Shown here one piece after another: positions 1 to 10,694 of a DNA stretch of 64,000 nt. Position numbers and translations under genes: made by a program. The first letter of the stretch is position 1; each line of letters opens with the position of its first letter. The notes under the pieces were generated by a model. That model worked only from the letters and a program-made list of their open reading frames with translations, had not been told where the DNA came from and ran no database searches. The stretch covers positions 1,666,440,800 through 1,666,504,799 of the forward strand of contig CM066031.1 of the NCBI GenBank assembly GCA_033557465.1, written 5' to 3'. This DNA is from Ichthyophis bannanicus. Its lineage: Eukaryota; Chordata; Amphibia; Gymnophiona; Ichthyophiidae.

Positions 1-310
1 TTTGGCGCACATAAAATTTTCAAAGAAATTTACACAAGTACTCTTGAAAATCCAAAAGTTGATTCCTAGGTCCAGACCCTGTCCTGGGAATGCCTCTTTG
101 CACTGCAAGTAAATGTGCAAAATTGCATTATGGGCATACTCCTACCTGCATAACTCCAAGTAACTTTACAACAACCATTTGTACACATAAGTCTACTACG
201 ACTAATAATTTTTGTAGTGCTACTAGGCTAATGCAGCACTGTATGCTTACACATTAAAGACAATCCTTGCTCTACAGAGCTCACAACCTATTCAAGACAG
301 ACAAACAGAA
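1..310. other. Unassigned sequence
   Basis: No coding, RNA or clear repeat signature recognised. The last ~60 bases (from about 255) read like the spacer often seen beside LINE tails, but I cannot assign them. Confidence 0.4.
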
Positions 311-970
311 ATTTGGACAGCCTGGAGATGCACCCGATTTTGCTCCCATGGTGGCTAGACGGCCCCGCAGGAGCAGAATCGCGGCATAGTGGCTGGACAT
401 CTAGGATGTGCCCCAATTCAGGCGCTCCAGACGTCTAATCACATTCCCGGCTAGCTCAGCTGGCTCCTGCATGGAGCCGCAGTTCCCTGGCATCATGTTG
501 CCATGGCACCGCAGCTCCATGCAGGAGCCACGATCCCCGGCAGACCCCGACTTCACCCTTTTCCGGCTACCCAATCCACAATCGGCCCTGCCATGGCCAG
601 GGTCGGGCTGTGGGAATCCCCCTGCACCCCCTCATCTTTCTTTCCGGGCCTGTCCTTCCCATCATCCTCCATCTAATGGGACTTATTCCACCTCCAAGGT
701 GGAATAAGTCCCCCATCCAATCTGCCAACCCTGGATGTACAAGGCCAACCTCTGAATTGTCCCTGTATGTCTGGGGTCAGGGCACAGCCCATTCCCCACC
801 CTCGCTTCTCCCCAGCCCGCTGCCTCCCACCTACGAACAGAGCTCCCCGCACAACGGAGATCGACATGCGAGGAACTCTGCCTTGGGAATTGCAACCCTG
901 GCGTTTAGCAGGGTAGACGTCCAGATCGGATATCCAGCCCCCGCTAAACGCCAGTCTGATGACCCCCATA
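311..970 (+). repeat. Multi-hairpin element, copy A
   Basis: This is one of three related copies in the window (others near 3169 and 6499). It is a chain of hairpins rather than a coding unit. The clearest is at 678-712, with 16-base perfect arms (GGGACTTATTCCACCT and its complement) around a 3-base loop. A second pairs GGCTCCTGCATGGAGC near 459 with GCTCCATGCAGGAGCC near 510. A third pairs CTGGCGTTTAGCAGGG near 898 with its complement near 940, and a fourth links CGATTTTGCTCC and GGAGCAGAATCG near 332-383. No protein is recognisable. A non-autonomous foldback DNA element is the likeliest reading; its outer termini are uncertain. Confidence 0.65.
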
Positions 971-1260
971 GTGAGTGGAGCAAAGCGAAGCTGTGATGAT
1001 CTTTGTTGTTCCATGCATGGAAATTGTTTTGAAAATTATTCCTAAGATGGCTTAGACCCTGTATTACATCAGACTCGTAGACAAAACTCTTTAGATAGCC
1101 TCCAAATGTGTTTAAATTGCCCAGATTCTTATTTCTTCTGATGACTTGTACTTAAGCTTGATCATATAACACAAGTCTTTATGCACTGAACGTGGGTTAG
1201 TAACTGAAGCTCATGTCCTGTACCTTATGCTAGTGAGTCAATAAATACTGCAGAAGCATA
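971..1260. other. Unassigned spacer
   Basis: AT-rich spacer between two repeats with no recognised gene or repeat signature. Confidence 0.4.
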
Positions 1261-2467
1261 AGGCCCCTTTTACTAAGCTGCTTTAAAATTTTGCAGTTAT
1301 TGTGCATTAGTGGTAAAAACAAGCACATGGGAACTGCAAACCTCTGTGCCAATTGTTTGAGACATACCTCGTGTCTTCCCATACATGCAGAACGTACACA
1401 CTTCCCATATGTTAACTGCTTCATGTATAAGGTCTGTTCTGCAAGCAGCCGCTTGACTGGGTTTGAGTGAATGCCCTTTGACCCCTGATGCAGGCCAGTT
1501 TGCCAAAACTCAGCTAAATCGAGTCTCCCACACACTGAAATAAATACATTGCACTGGACTTACTTGTGCCTTGTGTTAACCTTCATTTCCTGCCCTTTTG
1601 GTTCATATCATCTCTTTCAGAGGTTCCTTCTCATTGTTTCTTTGGACTTTTAGAGCCCGATATTGAGTTGGACAGGCTATGTGCCACTACGGCATATAGC
1701 TCTGCCCCAAGGACTCTTAATCCCAGATATTCATATGCGACCCGGCATTGACTATCCAGGGGATGCTGCAGGAACCGGAAGCTGCAGTAGCTAACCAGGC
1801 AGCAGCGATATTGTTTGCTGCCTGATTAGCTCCTGCACCTTAAAGATAGGGGAGGGTTTTCCTTGCCTAGCTTTAGGGCGTAGATCGCTAACTGGGTAGC
1901 ATGCAATATTGCTGCTTCCCGGTTAGCGCTTGTTTCCACCTCTGCTCCGCCCTGGAGTGCTCCTGACAGGCCTCTATGCTAACCGGATAGCATTGGGGCA
2001 CATAAGGGAGTTAGGAGGGGATATTCAACGGCACTAACCGTGTCAATGCTGTTGAATATCCCCATGTAAATGCCCCGAAAGGTGCATAGCCGTTGCCGCC
2101 GAACTTTAACCCCGGATATGCAATCTGAGGCCATATCCGGCCACTGGCATTGAACATCTGGCTTTGCTGCTCAGACACACGTAACACGGAAGCTAACCGT
2201 GCAGCGACAATATTCAGCTTTTGCTGCGCCTTACTTTCGCCACTGAGGGTTAACCGGGCAGTGGCTAAATACATGCATAGTTATCCCCGGGTACCTCCCC
2301 TGACACGCCACAATGCTAAGCGGTTAGCACCTAATATCCCGCTTAGGGGCATTTACATGGTTTACAGCTCTGTAAACCATGTAAATGCCTGGCAATATCG
2401 GGCCCTTAATTTTTCACACATCAGTTGCCATGCTACCTGCTTTAATGCACTTTAGTAAAAGGGGCCC
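1261..2467. mobile_element. Non-autonomous DNA transposon with GGCCCCTTTTACTA termini
   Basis: The ends are inverted: GGCCCCTTTTACTAA at 1262 and TTTAGTAAAAGGGGCC ending at about 2466. No transposase frame is visible. The interior from about 1640 is a series of foldback segments related to those at 29.1 and 40.8 kb, with GATATTCA and TAACCGG-type words. It ends in a strong hairpin near 2350-2395 (GGCATTTACATGGTTTACAG and its complement). A target-site duplication is not convincing (agaagcat versus agaagatg). It may be one element or a hAT-like element with a second foldback inserted into it. Confidence 0.55.
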
Positions 2468-2637
2468 AGAAGATGGAAGAGGCTCAGATCTAGCTGATGC
2501 CTCTTATCTCAACCAAAAAAAGTTGTTACCTGAAATAAATGAGCTGATTAGACTATAATTGGAAATAGCCCCCAAAACTAACTAGTTATGAGTCCTGGTG
2601 CAACAACTAATCATGACCACCTATGAATTGACTGTCG
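2468..2637. other. Unassigned spacer
   Basis: No recognisable signature. Confidence 0.4.
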
Positions 2638-2770
2638 GTGATTCTCAACCCAGTCTTTGGGGTACACCCATCCTGTTAGGTTTTCAGGATATCCAAAATG
2701 AATATGCTTGAGAGAGATTTACATACCAAGGAGGCAGCGCATGTTGATCTCTCTCATGCACACACATTGA
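2638..2770. mobile_element. hAT-like palindromic MITE fragment
   Basis: The words TTCTCAACCCAGTC, TTTTCAGGATATCC and AATGAATATGCTTGAGAG follow the order known from an old palindromic hAT-type MITE family shared by many tetrapods. Only about one copy-length is seen, ending at the LINE tail that begins near 2777. Family assignment is from memory of the consensus words. Confidence 0.45.
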
Positions 2771-2776
2771 GGCCAA

Positions 2777-3168
2777 TTCCAATTTTTATTTATTTATTTA
2801 TTTATATTTCTTATATACCGCACTATTTGCAATCAGCGCGGTTCACATGGAACAGAAACATCCGACAACTTAAATATGTCTGGTCATTACATTAAACAGG
2901 AAATGCAACTTGGAAAAAGGGTACACTATATACATATGAGGTGTACTGAGAAAGGATAATGTTTGGTGTTTACATTGTAGGGGACGCCTGTTGCGAGGGC
3001 TTGCCTAGTTGACTACTATTATTGTTGAGGTGCTCGTTATTCGAGTGGGACTGAGGATCGGAGATGTCAGTGAGATATTTGGTGAAGAGGAAATGTTTAA
3101 GGGCCTTTCTAAATTGGCTCAAGTTGGGGATTGCTCTGATATGTGCTGGTAAGGTATTCCATAGACTT
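2777..3168 (-). mobile_element. L2-type LINE, 3' end
   Basis: On the minus strand a frame at about 2995-3168 reads LWNTLPAHIRAIPNLSQFRK, the conserved C-terminal 'WN.LP..LR....F...LK' block of L2-clade reverse transcriptase proteins. The 3' untranslated part follows, with a GCGGTATATAAGAAATATAA-like stretch and a TAAATAAATAAATAAA tail at 2789-2808. The copy is heavily 5' truncated and its 5' end abuts hairpin copy B. Confidence 0.75.
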
Positions 3169-3810
3169 GGGGCACGTCCGGGCTGTCCAGACATTCAAAA
3201 TATGGACGGCCCGAATGTGTACCCAATTCTGCACCCGCAGGAGCTAGACGTTCCCACAGGTGCAGAATCAGGCACTTAGACAGGCCGGACATGCCCCGAT
3301 TCTGCCACTCTGAACGTTCATCAGCCTCCCTGGTTAGCCCTCCCTATGCTCCAGCTGGAGCCCTAGTGCCATGACGTCTTGTCGCCATGGCACCGGGACG
3401 CCATGCAGGAGCACTGAAAGGCTCGACACCATCCCACTCTTTTGTCCCCAGCACCTGGCCCTTGGCAGTGACAGCCAGGATCGGGCAGCAGAGACTTACC
3501 TCTGGCTGCCCTGGGACTTCTGCAGGCTCCGATCCATGCCGTGCATGGGACTTACTTCACCTCTGAGATGGAATAAGTTCCACGTCCACCCTGTCAGCAC
3601 CGGACATACAGGGCCATGACTTGTATAGGCCCTATACGTTCGGGTTGTGCAGTCCACCCACTCCCTGTTACTGCCCCTTCCCGCCCCTGTCTGGAACTCC
3701 CCACATAAAGGCCCTGTGCGTTCAGGGAGCTAGATGTGCAGAATCGGATCCCTGTGAATAGCAAGGGTTGTATGTCCAAAACAGATGTACATCCCTGCTA
3801 TTTGCAGTTC
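3169..3810 (+). repeat. Multi-hairpin element, copy B
   Basis: It has the same order of blocks as copies A and C but is more diverged. There is an inverted pair ATTCTGCACC/GGTGCAGAAT near 3227-3270. A degraded equivalent of the central palindrome lies at 3547-3581 (GGGACTTACTTCACCT). The terminal pair GAATAGCAAGGG...CCCTGCTATTTGC lies near 3753-3805. It carries no coding potential that I believe. Confidence 0.55.
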
Positions 3811-3944
3811 AGAATGATCTCCATTGTGGATATCCTTGAAACCCTGCTGCCTGAGTAAGCCCTGAAGTCTGGGTTAAGAACACTGAACTAAGCAAACTAG
3901 TTAGTTGGCCTCCTCCTGCAATTCATAATGTGGTAACATCATAA

Positions 3945-4935
3945 TATAATAAACGGTGGCAGATAAAAACCAGCATGGCCCATGCAGTCTGCCCAGTAAG
4001 GTGTTATTAATTTGTGTTATAACTCCCCCTCTGTATGTTATTACTTTGTGTTGTAGCTCCCGCTTCGGGCAGGTTGCCCTCTCTTTTGGATTCCCGCACC
4101 ATGCAGGTCACCCTCACTTTGTGCTTTTCCTTTGGGTTGTAACTTCCACTATATACACATTACCACCAATTTGTGTTTCCTGCTCCATGCAGATTACCCT
4201 CACATTGTGCTTTACTTGGGGTTGTAATTCCAGCTCCATTTAAATTTTACTTTGAGCGGGAATATTCCTCTTACTATATATAGATCCTCTGTTTATTCCA
4301 TAGCTTTTTGAATTCAGTCGGTTTTTGTCCCCACCACCTCCACTAGGAAGGCATTCTAGACATCCACCACCTTTTCTGTGAAAAAATACTCTCTGCTATT
4401 GCGTTTTAAGCTTACCTCCTTGTAGCTTCATTTCATTACCTCTGATTTTATAGCCTCCACATATTTGAAAAAGGTTTGCTTATTCATTAATCCTTGGAGA
4501 ACTCTGCTATTTACCTCTCTCTGCCCTACCCTATTTCCTATAACCAGGTACCAATCCATAATAGGACCCTGACTCCTATTCATGAATGATTAATTTCCTA
4601 GAGAATCAAGTGCTTTCTGAAAATCTAGATAGACTGTATTGACCAGCTCACCCTTATAAACTACTACTGCTGCTACTACTTAGTCATGTTTTTATTTACA
4701 TCATCAAAGGATTCTATTAAAATAATGCTGGTTCTTCTCTATTAATTTATGTCTATCCAATTGACCAGTAATTCTCTCCTTAAAAGTGACTTCCACCCAG
4801 ATTCATCTTAGGCCCACTGGTCTGTGGTTTCCAGGATCTCCAGGGAGCCTTTTTTTAAATTTTGTTACACTGGCTACTCTCCAGGCGTCAGGTACAGTCA
4901 CAGGTTTACCATGAGAAATAGAACTTCCTGATGGG
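3945..4935 (-). mobile_element. CR1-type LINE fragments
   Basis: Read on the minus strand, the 3' end is at about 3950 with the phrase ATGCTGGTTTTTATCTGCC, a 3' end shared with the copies at 10.7 and 14.9 kb. Around 4330-4460 the complement encodes the degenerate 'FF..RVV..WN' block of the CR1 C terminus. Sequence at about 4560-4920 matches an upstream reverse-transcriptase part seen better at 19.1 kb (the complement of AGACTGTATTGACCAGCTCA). The copy has internal deletions and no open frame. Confidence 0.6.
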
Positions 4936-5805
4936 TTTTCATTCCTTTTTGGAGGTCGATAGTGTTAGGAGAGTTACAGTTTTGTAACCATATATAATTA
5001 TGTGTATTAGATGCTATGCCATGATGACCTTTTTGAGTGGCGAGGTAGTTCGTTTATGCTTTTTCTTCTCTCAGCATAAATACGACCCAAATCAAAGGCA
5101 TGAATTTAAATTTTAAGTGAGTAAAACCCAAGAGAAACATCAACCTTTGAGATAACTGCTCTTGCCTCACAGTTAATATCAAATATCCATAACTGTTTAA
5201 TGAGTATCTGATGTTTGTTGCTATCCAACTTTGAATACTAGATGAAAGCATTTAATTTCTTTATATGCATTTTAATTGTGTAGTATTGCCATGAAATCAA
5301 ATTATCTATTGCTTCATTTTCACATATACATATGGAGCATTTGTCATAGCTTCAACAGGCTGGAAGCGAGTTCCAGTCAGTCTCATTTTCCGTGATACTG
5401 TAGTTCTAAGTCTGGTGCAAAAGCATTTAATCAGGCAAGCTAGAATAGTATAAATGTTTTTGTAGAACTGCTTTGGTGGTTATTTGAGAACACCCTACCC
5501 CCCATGTAAAGATCAACCTTTATCTGTCTAGATGGGCATATGTGTGTGAATGCTGGTTTAGAAAGGGGGCTATTCATATGTGGCGGTGCTCACCACATTT
5601 TGGTTGCCAGGAGGTGTGTTGGGGCAGGGAGAGTGAAAGGTTTGGGTGGTCCTAACTGACATGGATTCCCCATCTCACATGGGAACCCATGTGGATATTT
5701 GAAAAAAACAGCATGTCAACATTTACCTCTGCCCTTCAGCATGAATAAGTGTCTGCTTCAAGAGGCAGGTGTACATTTTGAGGTTTGGCCCCTACTGGGA
5801 TATGA
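4936..5805. other. Unassigned sequence
   Basis: About 870 bases without recognised genes or repeats. The short open frame on the minus strand at 5054-5251 resembles nothing I know. Confidence 0.4.
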
Positions 5806-6008
5806 TGTTCCCTGGTGTCTAGTATGAGCAGGAACAATCCCCTGTCGCTCCTGCTCATCCTGATCTTGGGTTTCAAGATGATAGCCTGACCCCCTGTGGC
5901 AATACTACAGATTACCGCTAGGGATGATGGTGCCATTTTGCAACCGAGGATCAGGACGAGCAGGAACAACTGGGGTGTCATTCCTGACCACACTAGACAC
6001 CAGGAAGC
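5806..6008. repeat. Foldback MITE with ~80-base arms
   Basis: CCTGGTGTCTAGTATGAGCA at 5810 is the imperfect inverse of the sequence ending CACTAGACACCAGG at about 6003. Similarity continues inwards through GCTCCTGCTCATCCTGATC and its counterpart GATCAGGACGAGCAGGAAC. That gives two arms of about 80 bases around a spacer of about 35. No protein is encoded. Confidence 0.6.
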
Positions 6009-6498
6009 ATTAGAACCCAGTATAAACTAGGGTCGGTAGTGGGGGGTTTCCCTGGGGTCCATGGGGGTGTAGTTCCACTGGGGGAAGTTGAGTGGAGGGG
6101 GATGCTGTGCCATGAAGTGTACTGGAGAGATCGGATGTCTGGGGCTATCTGGGGGTGATTGTCTGTTGTGGGAAGAGAAGGGGTCAGGGGATTCGTTGGA
6201 TGCCTTGGTGGTGTGGAGAGGGGGATTAGATGTCAGATGAGAAGATCAGGAGGAGCATCACTTTTGTTCACCCATTTGCAGCTTTTTAAAATGGCTGCTC
6301 CTTCTGGACATGGGGAGGCATCAGGGTGCCACCCTGCACCTATTTTACAAGAGGCTCTTGTGTTTGGCAGAGCCTCTTGTAAAATACTGTGAGAATTTTC
6401 CACATCCCAAACTGGGAATCTCAATTGCCTTCTCCACGTCTTTTCTAAAATTGGGCTCTGCGTTTAAAATGTTAACAGGCCAATTTTGTTCTAAGCGT
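6009..6498. other. Unassigned sequence with a strong hairpin
   Basis: No gene is recognised. It includes a perfect 17-base inverted repeat at 6341-6386, entered separately. Confidence 0.4.
6341..6386. repeat. Perfect 17-bp hairpin
   Basis: TATTTTACAAGAGGCTC (6341-6357) is followed, after a 12-base loop, by its exact complement (6370-6386). It may be the core of a degraded palindromic MITE. Confidence 0.8.
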
Positions 6499-7135
6499 TC
6501 CCCGCCTATCCGGGCACCCAGAATCTGGACATGCCCTGGTTGCACCCGATTCTGATCCCACAGGTGCTAGACATGCCCATGGGATCAGAATCAGGTGCAA
6601 CCAAACAGATGTACAGGCCGTGCCCTAATTCTGGGCACCCAGACATCCAGCCAATAACCTGGCTAGCCCAGCCAGTCTCCTGCATGGAGCCGTGGCACCG
6701 TGGCATCCTGTTGCCATGGCACAGTGGCTCCTTGCAGGAGCCATGATCCCCGACAGCCCAAAGATGTTCTTTTCCCCACCACCCAAACCCCGATCGGGCA
6801 TGCTGTGGCCAGGGTCAGGCCGTGGGGAACCCCCTGCACCCCCTTACCTTCCTTTCCAGGCCCAGGTCCTCCGTCCTCTGCTGTCCAGGGGGACTTATTC
6901 CACCTCCGAGGTGGAATAAGTCCCCTGTGCAAATGGCTGCCCCCAGACATGCAGAGCCAACCTCAAAATCGGCCCTGTATGTCCGGAGTCAGGTTCCCGC
7001 CCACGAACAGGACTCCCCTTGCCTATACATGTCGGGAGCTCTGTCTTCCAGACCGGCAACCTGGTGTTTAGCAGGTCTGGTCGTCCAAATTGGATGTCCA
7101 GCCTTGCTAAATGCTGATCATAATAGACCCCTAAG
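6499..7135 (+). repeat. Multi-hairpin element, copy C
   Basis: This is the best preserved copy. Arms TTGCACCCGATTCTGATCCC (from 6539) and GGGATCAGAATCAGGTGCAA (from 6581) form a stem with one mismatch. A CTCCTGCATGGAG block follows at 6679. The central palindrome lies at 6889-6925, with 17-base perfect arms around a CCG loop. The last pair, CTGGTGTTTAGCAGG and CTTGCTAAATGCTGAT, lies near 7060-7117. Block order equals copies A and B, so this is a real family rather than chance hairpins. Confidence 0.7.
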
Positions 7136-7224
7136 GAAATACTAAAATGGGCAGAAGCAGAATGGGACAGTGTTCATGGTGGAGGATCACATTTCTGTGA
7201 CAAGGGCAACAGAACTAGAATTAC

Positions 7225-8235
7225 TTGCGCGAAAGAAAAGCCTGGCAATCTACTTCCTTATCTTACCACGAAAACCTAATGGATAGTCACAACAAAACAA
7301 TTTGCACTGTAGTGTTGGAAGATGAGACCCCCAGGTCGGAAGGCACTCAACTGGTTACTGGGGAGGAGCTTAAGACTTTTCAGAGTAAAACCAGCATTTA
7401 TGATGTAGTTGGACAAAAGCCCTCGGGATATCTGACTGCTGATGTGGCTGCACATGAAATAGGAGTTAGAAGCTGCAAAGATGTCTTACATATTGGGACA
7501 TGGAACGTACGAAGCATGAACTAAGAGAAGTTGGAGGTGGTCAAGAATGAAATGGAACATGTACAACTCGATTTGTTGGGTGTCAGCGATCTGAAATGGA
7601 CTGGCATTGGATACTTTGCATCTGATGATCACATGGTCTACTATGCTGGAAATGAAAGACAGAAGAAATGGTGTTGCATTTATAATTAAGAAGAAACTTG
7701 CAAGAACTGTAATGAAATATAATGTAATCAATGAATGCTTAATTTCTATTCGTCTATGAGGAATGCCCATCAACACAAATACAATTCAAGTATATGCCTC
7801 AACAACAGCTGCAAAAGAGAATGAAGTTGATGAGTTCTATGAATAAGTGCAAGCTGAAATTGACAGAACATGCAGACGGGATATCCTGATAGTCATAGGT
7901 GACCAGAACGCAAAAGTTGCAAACAAAGAAGAAGGCAAAGTGGTTGGAAAATATGAGCTTGGCAACAGAAATGAAGTTGGAGAAAAACTGATAGAATTCT
8001 CAAAGTCCAACAATCTATTCATCTCAAACACCTTCCAGCAACACAAGTGGCGACTGTACACATGGACTTCAGACAATGGATTGTACAATAATCAAATTGA
8101 CTACATCTGCGGAAGTCAACAATGGAAAAGCTCTATAACATTAACAAAGACAAAACCTGGAGCTGACTGTGGTACAGATGACCAACTACTAGTATGCACA
8201 CTCAAGCTAAAGTTGAGATTATACCATTGGAATTT
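7225..8235 (+). pseudogene. RTE endonuclease domain (decayed)
   Basis: The frame from 7225 reaches HIGTWNVRSMN, the N-terminal catalytic block of an AP-like endonuclease. It then hits TAA at 7522 where the minus-strand sister copy has CAA (Gln), so a single nonsense change ended it. The next blocks sit in shifted frames: LKWTGIGYF near 7595 (catalytic Glu region), then 'VIGDQNAKV' near 7895 where the sister has GDWNTKVG, then YTWTSDNGLYNNQIDYICGS near 8060. GADCGTDDQLL near 8160 stands where most relatives have S-D-H, so the terminal catalytic His is Asp here. In an active element this domain nicks target DNA to prime reverse transcription. Confidence 0.8.
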
Positions 8236-8461
8236 AAAGCAATGCAATGTGTGCCTTTGAGTCAGTTCTGACTCCTGGTGACCCAGAAGCTCCTGGGTTT
8301 TCCTGGCAGTGTCACCAGAAGTAGATTGCCAGGCCTTTCTTCCGAGGCAATGGAGGGTTAAGTGACTTGCCCAAGGCCACAAGGAGTGCTAGTGGGAATC
8401 AAACCCTGGTTGCTTGGTTACCAAGCCAATGTTCTAACCACTAGGCTACTCCTCCACTCCT
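8236..8461 (-). mobile_element. tRNA-derived SINE with RTE-like 3' tail
   Basis: On the minus strand it starts near 8459 with GGAGTAGCCTAGTGGTTAGA (box A-like). Box B, GGGTTTGATTCCC, lies near 8400, followed by CCTTGGGCAAGTCACTT, a core-SINE-like phrase. It ends with GGGTCACCAGGAGTCAGAA and CTGACTCAAAGGCAC. That tail resembles the RTE 3' end at 34.5 kb (GGGTCGCCAGAAGTCGACAC), so the SINE was probably mobilised by RTE machinery. It sits inside the RTE copy, between sequences that are nearly adjacent in the sister copy at 38.9 kb, so it is younger than that RTE. Confidence 0.85.
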
Positions 8462-10370
8462 GGAAGACAGCCTGCAAAATTGATTTGCTGCTTTAGATAC
8501 AAATGGCGGAGCTCCAGAAGAGTTATGGGATGACATCAAGAAGGTTGTGTTGGAAGAAAGTGAAAAGTCTCTACAAAAGATGAAAAAGCAAAAATGACCA
8601 AAATGGATTATTGAAGATGCTCTGAAAATTGCCCAGAAACGCAGAGAAGCTAAAGCCAGAAAAGAAAGAGAGGATTTCCAACATGCAGCAAGACAAGACA
8701 ATGAATCATAAACTATTAGAGGAAGAACATGATCAGCTTTCCTAAAGCTATGAGAGTTAAAGAAAAAATTCCAGCCTTGAATTGGAATGCTATAAGATGC
8801 CCAAGGATCCATGATGAATGATGCTGAGAAGATTAAGAAAAGGTGGAAAAGAGTCATTATACGATAAAGATCAAGTGGACCAACAGCCATTTCAACCTGT
8901 ACATTATGATCAGGAACCATTTGTGATGACAAAAAGAAGTCGAAGCAGCATTGAAAGCCTTATCAAAGAACAAAGCACCAGGCATTGATAGCATTCCCAT
9001 TGAAATATTATAGCAATTGGATGCAGCTGTTACTATACTTACAAAGCTCTGCCAGGAAATTTGGAAGACAACATCATGGCCAACTGCCTGGAAAAGATCT
9101 GTGTTTATACCAATAAAGAAAGTTGATGCAATTGACTGCCGAAATTATTGCACAATTGCTCTGATACCCCATGCCAGCAAGATTCTACTCAAGATTATTC
9201 AGCACATACCTGGAACGAGAACTGCCTGTACTGCAAACAGGGTACAGGAAAGGGCGAGGAATGAGAGACGACATCGCGGATGTGAGAGGGATCCTTGAAA
9301 AGACAAAAGAATACCAAAAGGATATCTGTATGTGTTTTATCGACTGCAGCAGGACTTTTGACTGTGTAAACCATGAGAAACTGGACATATTAAGAAGCTT
9401 GGGTATACCAGAACACCTGATCATTCTCTTGCACAACCTTTACATTGATCAAGAAGCAATAGTTCGAACAGAACAAGGAGAAACAGAATGGTTTAAAAAA
9501 AATCAAAAGTCTACGACAAGGCTACATACTTTCTTCCTACCTGTTTAATTTATATGCAAAACAAATCACCTGAAAAGCAGGACAGTATGAAGACAACCAA
9601 GATGTGAAGAATGGTGGAAGGCTTATCAACAGCCTTCGAAATGCTGATGATACCACATTACTGGCTGAAAGTGAAGACGATCTGAAACATTTGCTTCTCA
9701 AGGTCAAGGAACATAGTCTTAAAATGGACCTGCACCTTAATGTAAAAAAGACAAAGGTCCTGATAACTGGCATAATCAATAAGTTTATTGTTGATGGAGA
9801 AAAAATTGAAATAGTTGACAACTTTAATCTACTTGGATCAACTATAAATAAAGAAACGACAAACAGTCAAAATATCTGACGGCGCATTGCTCTTAGTGTC
9901 TATGAAGGACCTAGACAAGATTCTCAAGAGCAGATATGTCTCTCTCCATACAAAGATTCAACTTGTTCAAGCCATAGTATTTTCACTAACATCATATGGA
10001 TGTGAGAGTTGAAAAAGATAGGAAAAAAATCAATGCCTTTGAATTATGATGCTGGCGATGAATACTGTGTATTCCATGGACTGCCCAAAGAACAAACCAG
10101 TCAGTACTAAATGAGATCAAACTTAAGCTTTCTTTAGAAGCTCAGATGACAAGACTTGGACTTTCATACTTTGGACACATCATGCGAAGAGAGAGATCGC
10201 TAAAGAAAAACATCATGCTTGGCAAGGTAGAAGGTCAACGCAAAAGAAGACCAGTATTGAGATGGATCAATACAGTAACAGCAGCTATGGGTGCCACTCT
10301 GTCCTGACTGATGACCTAACACAGTTTAGGACAACTATCCAGAGGGTCGCTATGCATCAGTAACGACTCG
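8462..10370 (+). pseudogene. RTE reverse transcriptase (decayed)
   Basis: Recognisable blocks run through several frames. 'KNKAPGIDSIPIEIL' lies near 8970, WKRSVFIPI near 9088, CTIALIPHASKILLKIIQ near 9150, CMCFIDCSRTFDCVNHEKL near 9328, and NADDTTLLAESEDDL at 9640. The active-site motif is N-ADD where the family has Y-ADD; both Asp residues survive. After 9880 the thumb and C-terminal parts continue without a long open frame. The enzyme would copy element RNA at the nicked target. No complete domain remains open. Confidence 0.8.
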
Positions 10371-10395
10371 ACAGCACTGTAACAACAATAACATT

Positions 10396-10694
10396 TTTTT
10401 TATATTGGTATTTTTTATCCTCAGCCTGAACCATTAAAGGCTAGTCACTCTTGTTTCTAAGATCCTGACTATATCTACAAATGGTTTCTTATTTTGAATG
10501 ACTGCACCAGCTTGCACTATGCTTGGTAAATATAGACTCTTAAAGGCATTTTTACTGGTCAAGCGAGCTCTGGAAGATACTTTTCCTCTGCATAACAGTC
10601 TGCATAAGTTTCAACTGGACAACCGCTAAATGAAATATTTATTTGCAGCCCTTGGAAATGATTGAAACAATGCTAAAATGCTTTCACCTGAACC
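10396..10694. other. Unassigned spacer
   Basis: AT-rich and free of recognised features. Confidence 0.4.

Larger units (their letters stand above)
7145..10395 (+). mobile_element. RTE-clade (BovB-like) LINE, nearly full length, defective
   Basis: An apurinic-endonuclease part (about 7450-8235) and a reverse-transcriptase part (about 8465-9880) occur in the order expected for RTE elements. Closely related sequence lies on the opposite strand at 36906-40160. The 3' end near 10330-10385 reads GGGTCGCTATGCATCAGTAA and then CGACTCGACAGCACTGTAAC, the short tail typical of the clade, followed by an AACAACAATAACA stretch. Stops and frameshifts throughout make it inactive. A SINE interrupts it at 8236-8461. 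Confidence 0.85.

Noticed and set aside
610..996. 128-codon frame in the first hairpin element
   Set aside because: It reads through palindromic non-coding repeat; the overlapping opposite-strand frame is equally open.
2777..2810. CRISPR-like or satellite array in TTTA repeats
   Set aside because: It is the A-rich tail of an L2 copy read on the other strand; no spacer pattern exists anywhere in the window.
7225..8260. Host gene resembling the endonuclease-like proteins often listed as 'craniofacial development protein 2-like'
   Set aside because: Such names are commonly attached to RTE-type endonucleases. A sister copy lies on the other strand, and the reverse transcriptase follows, so this is a retrotransposon.
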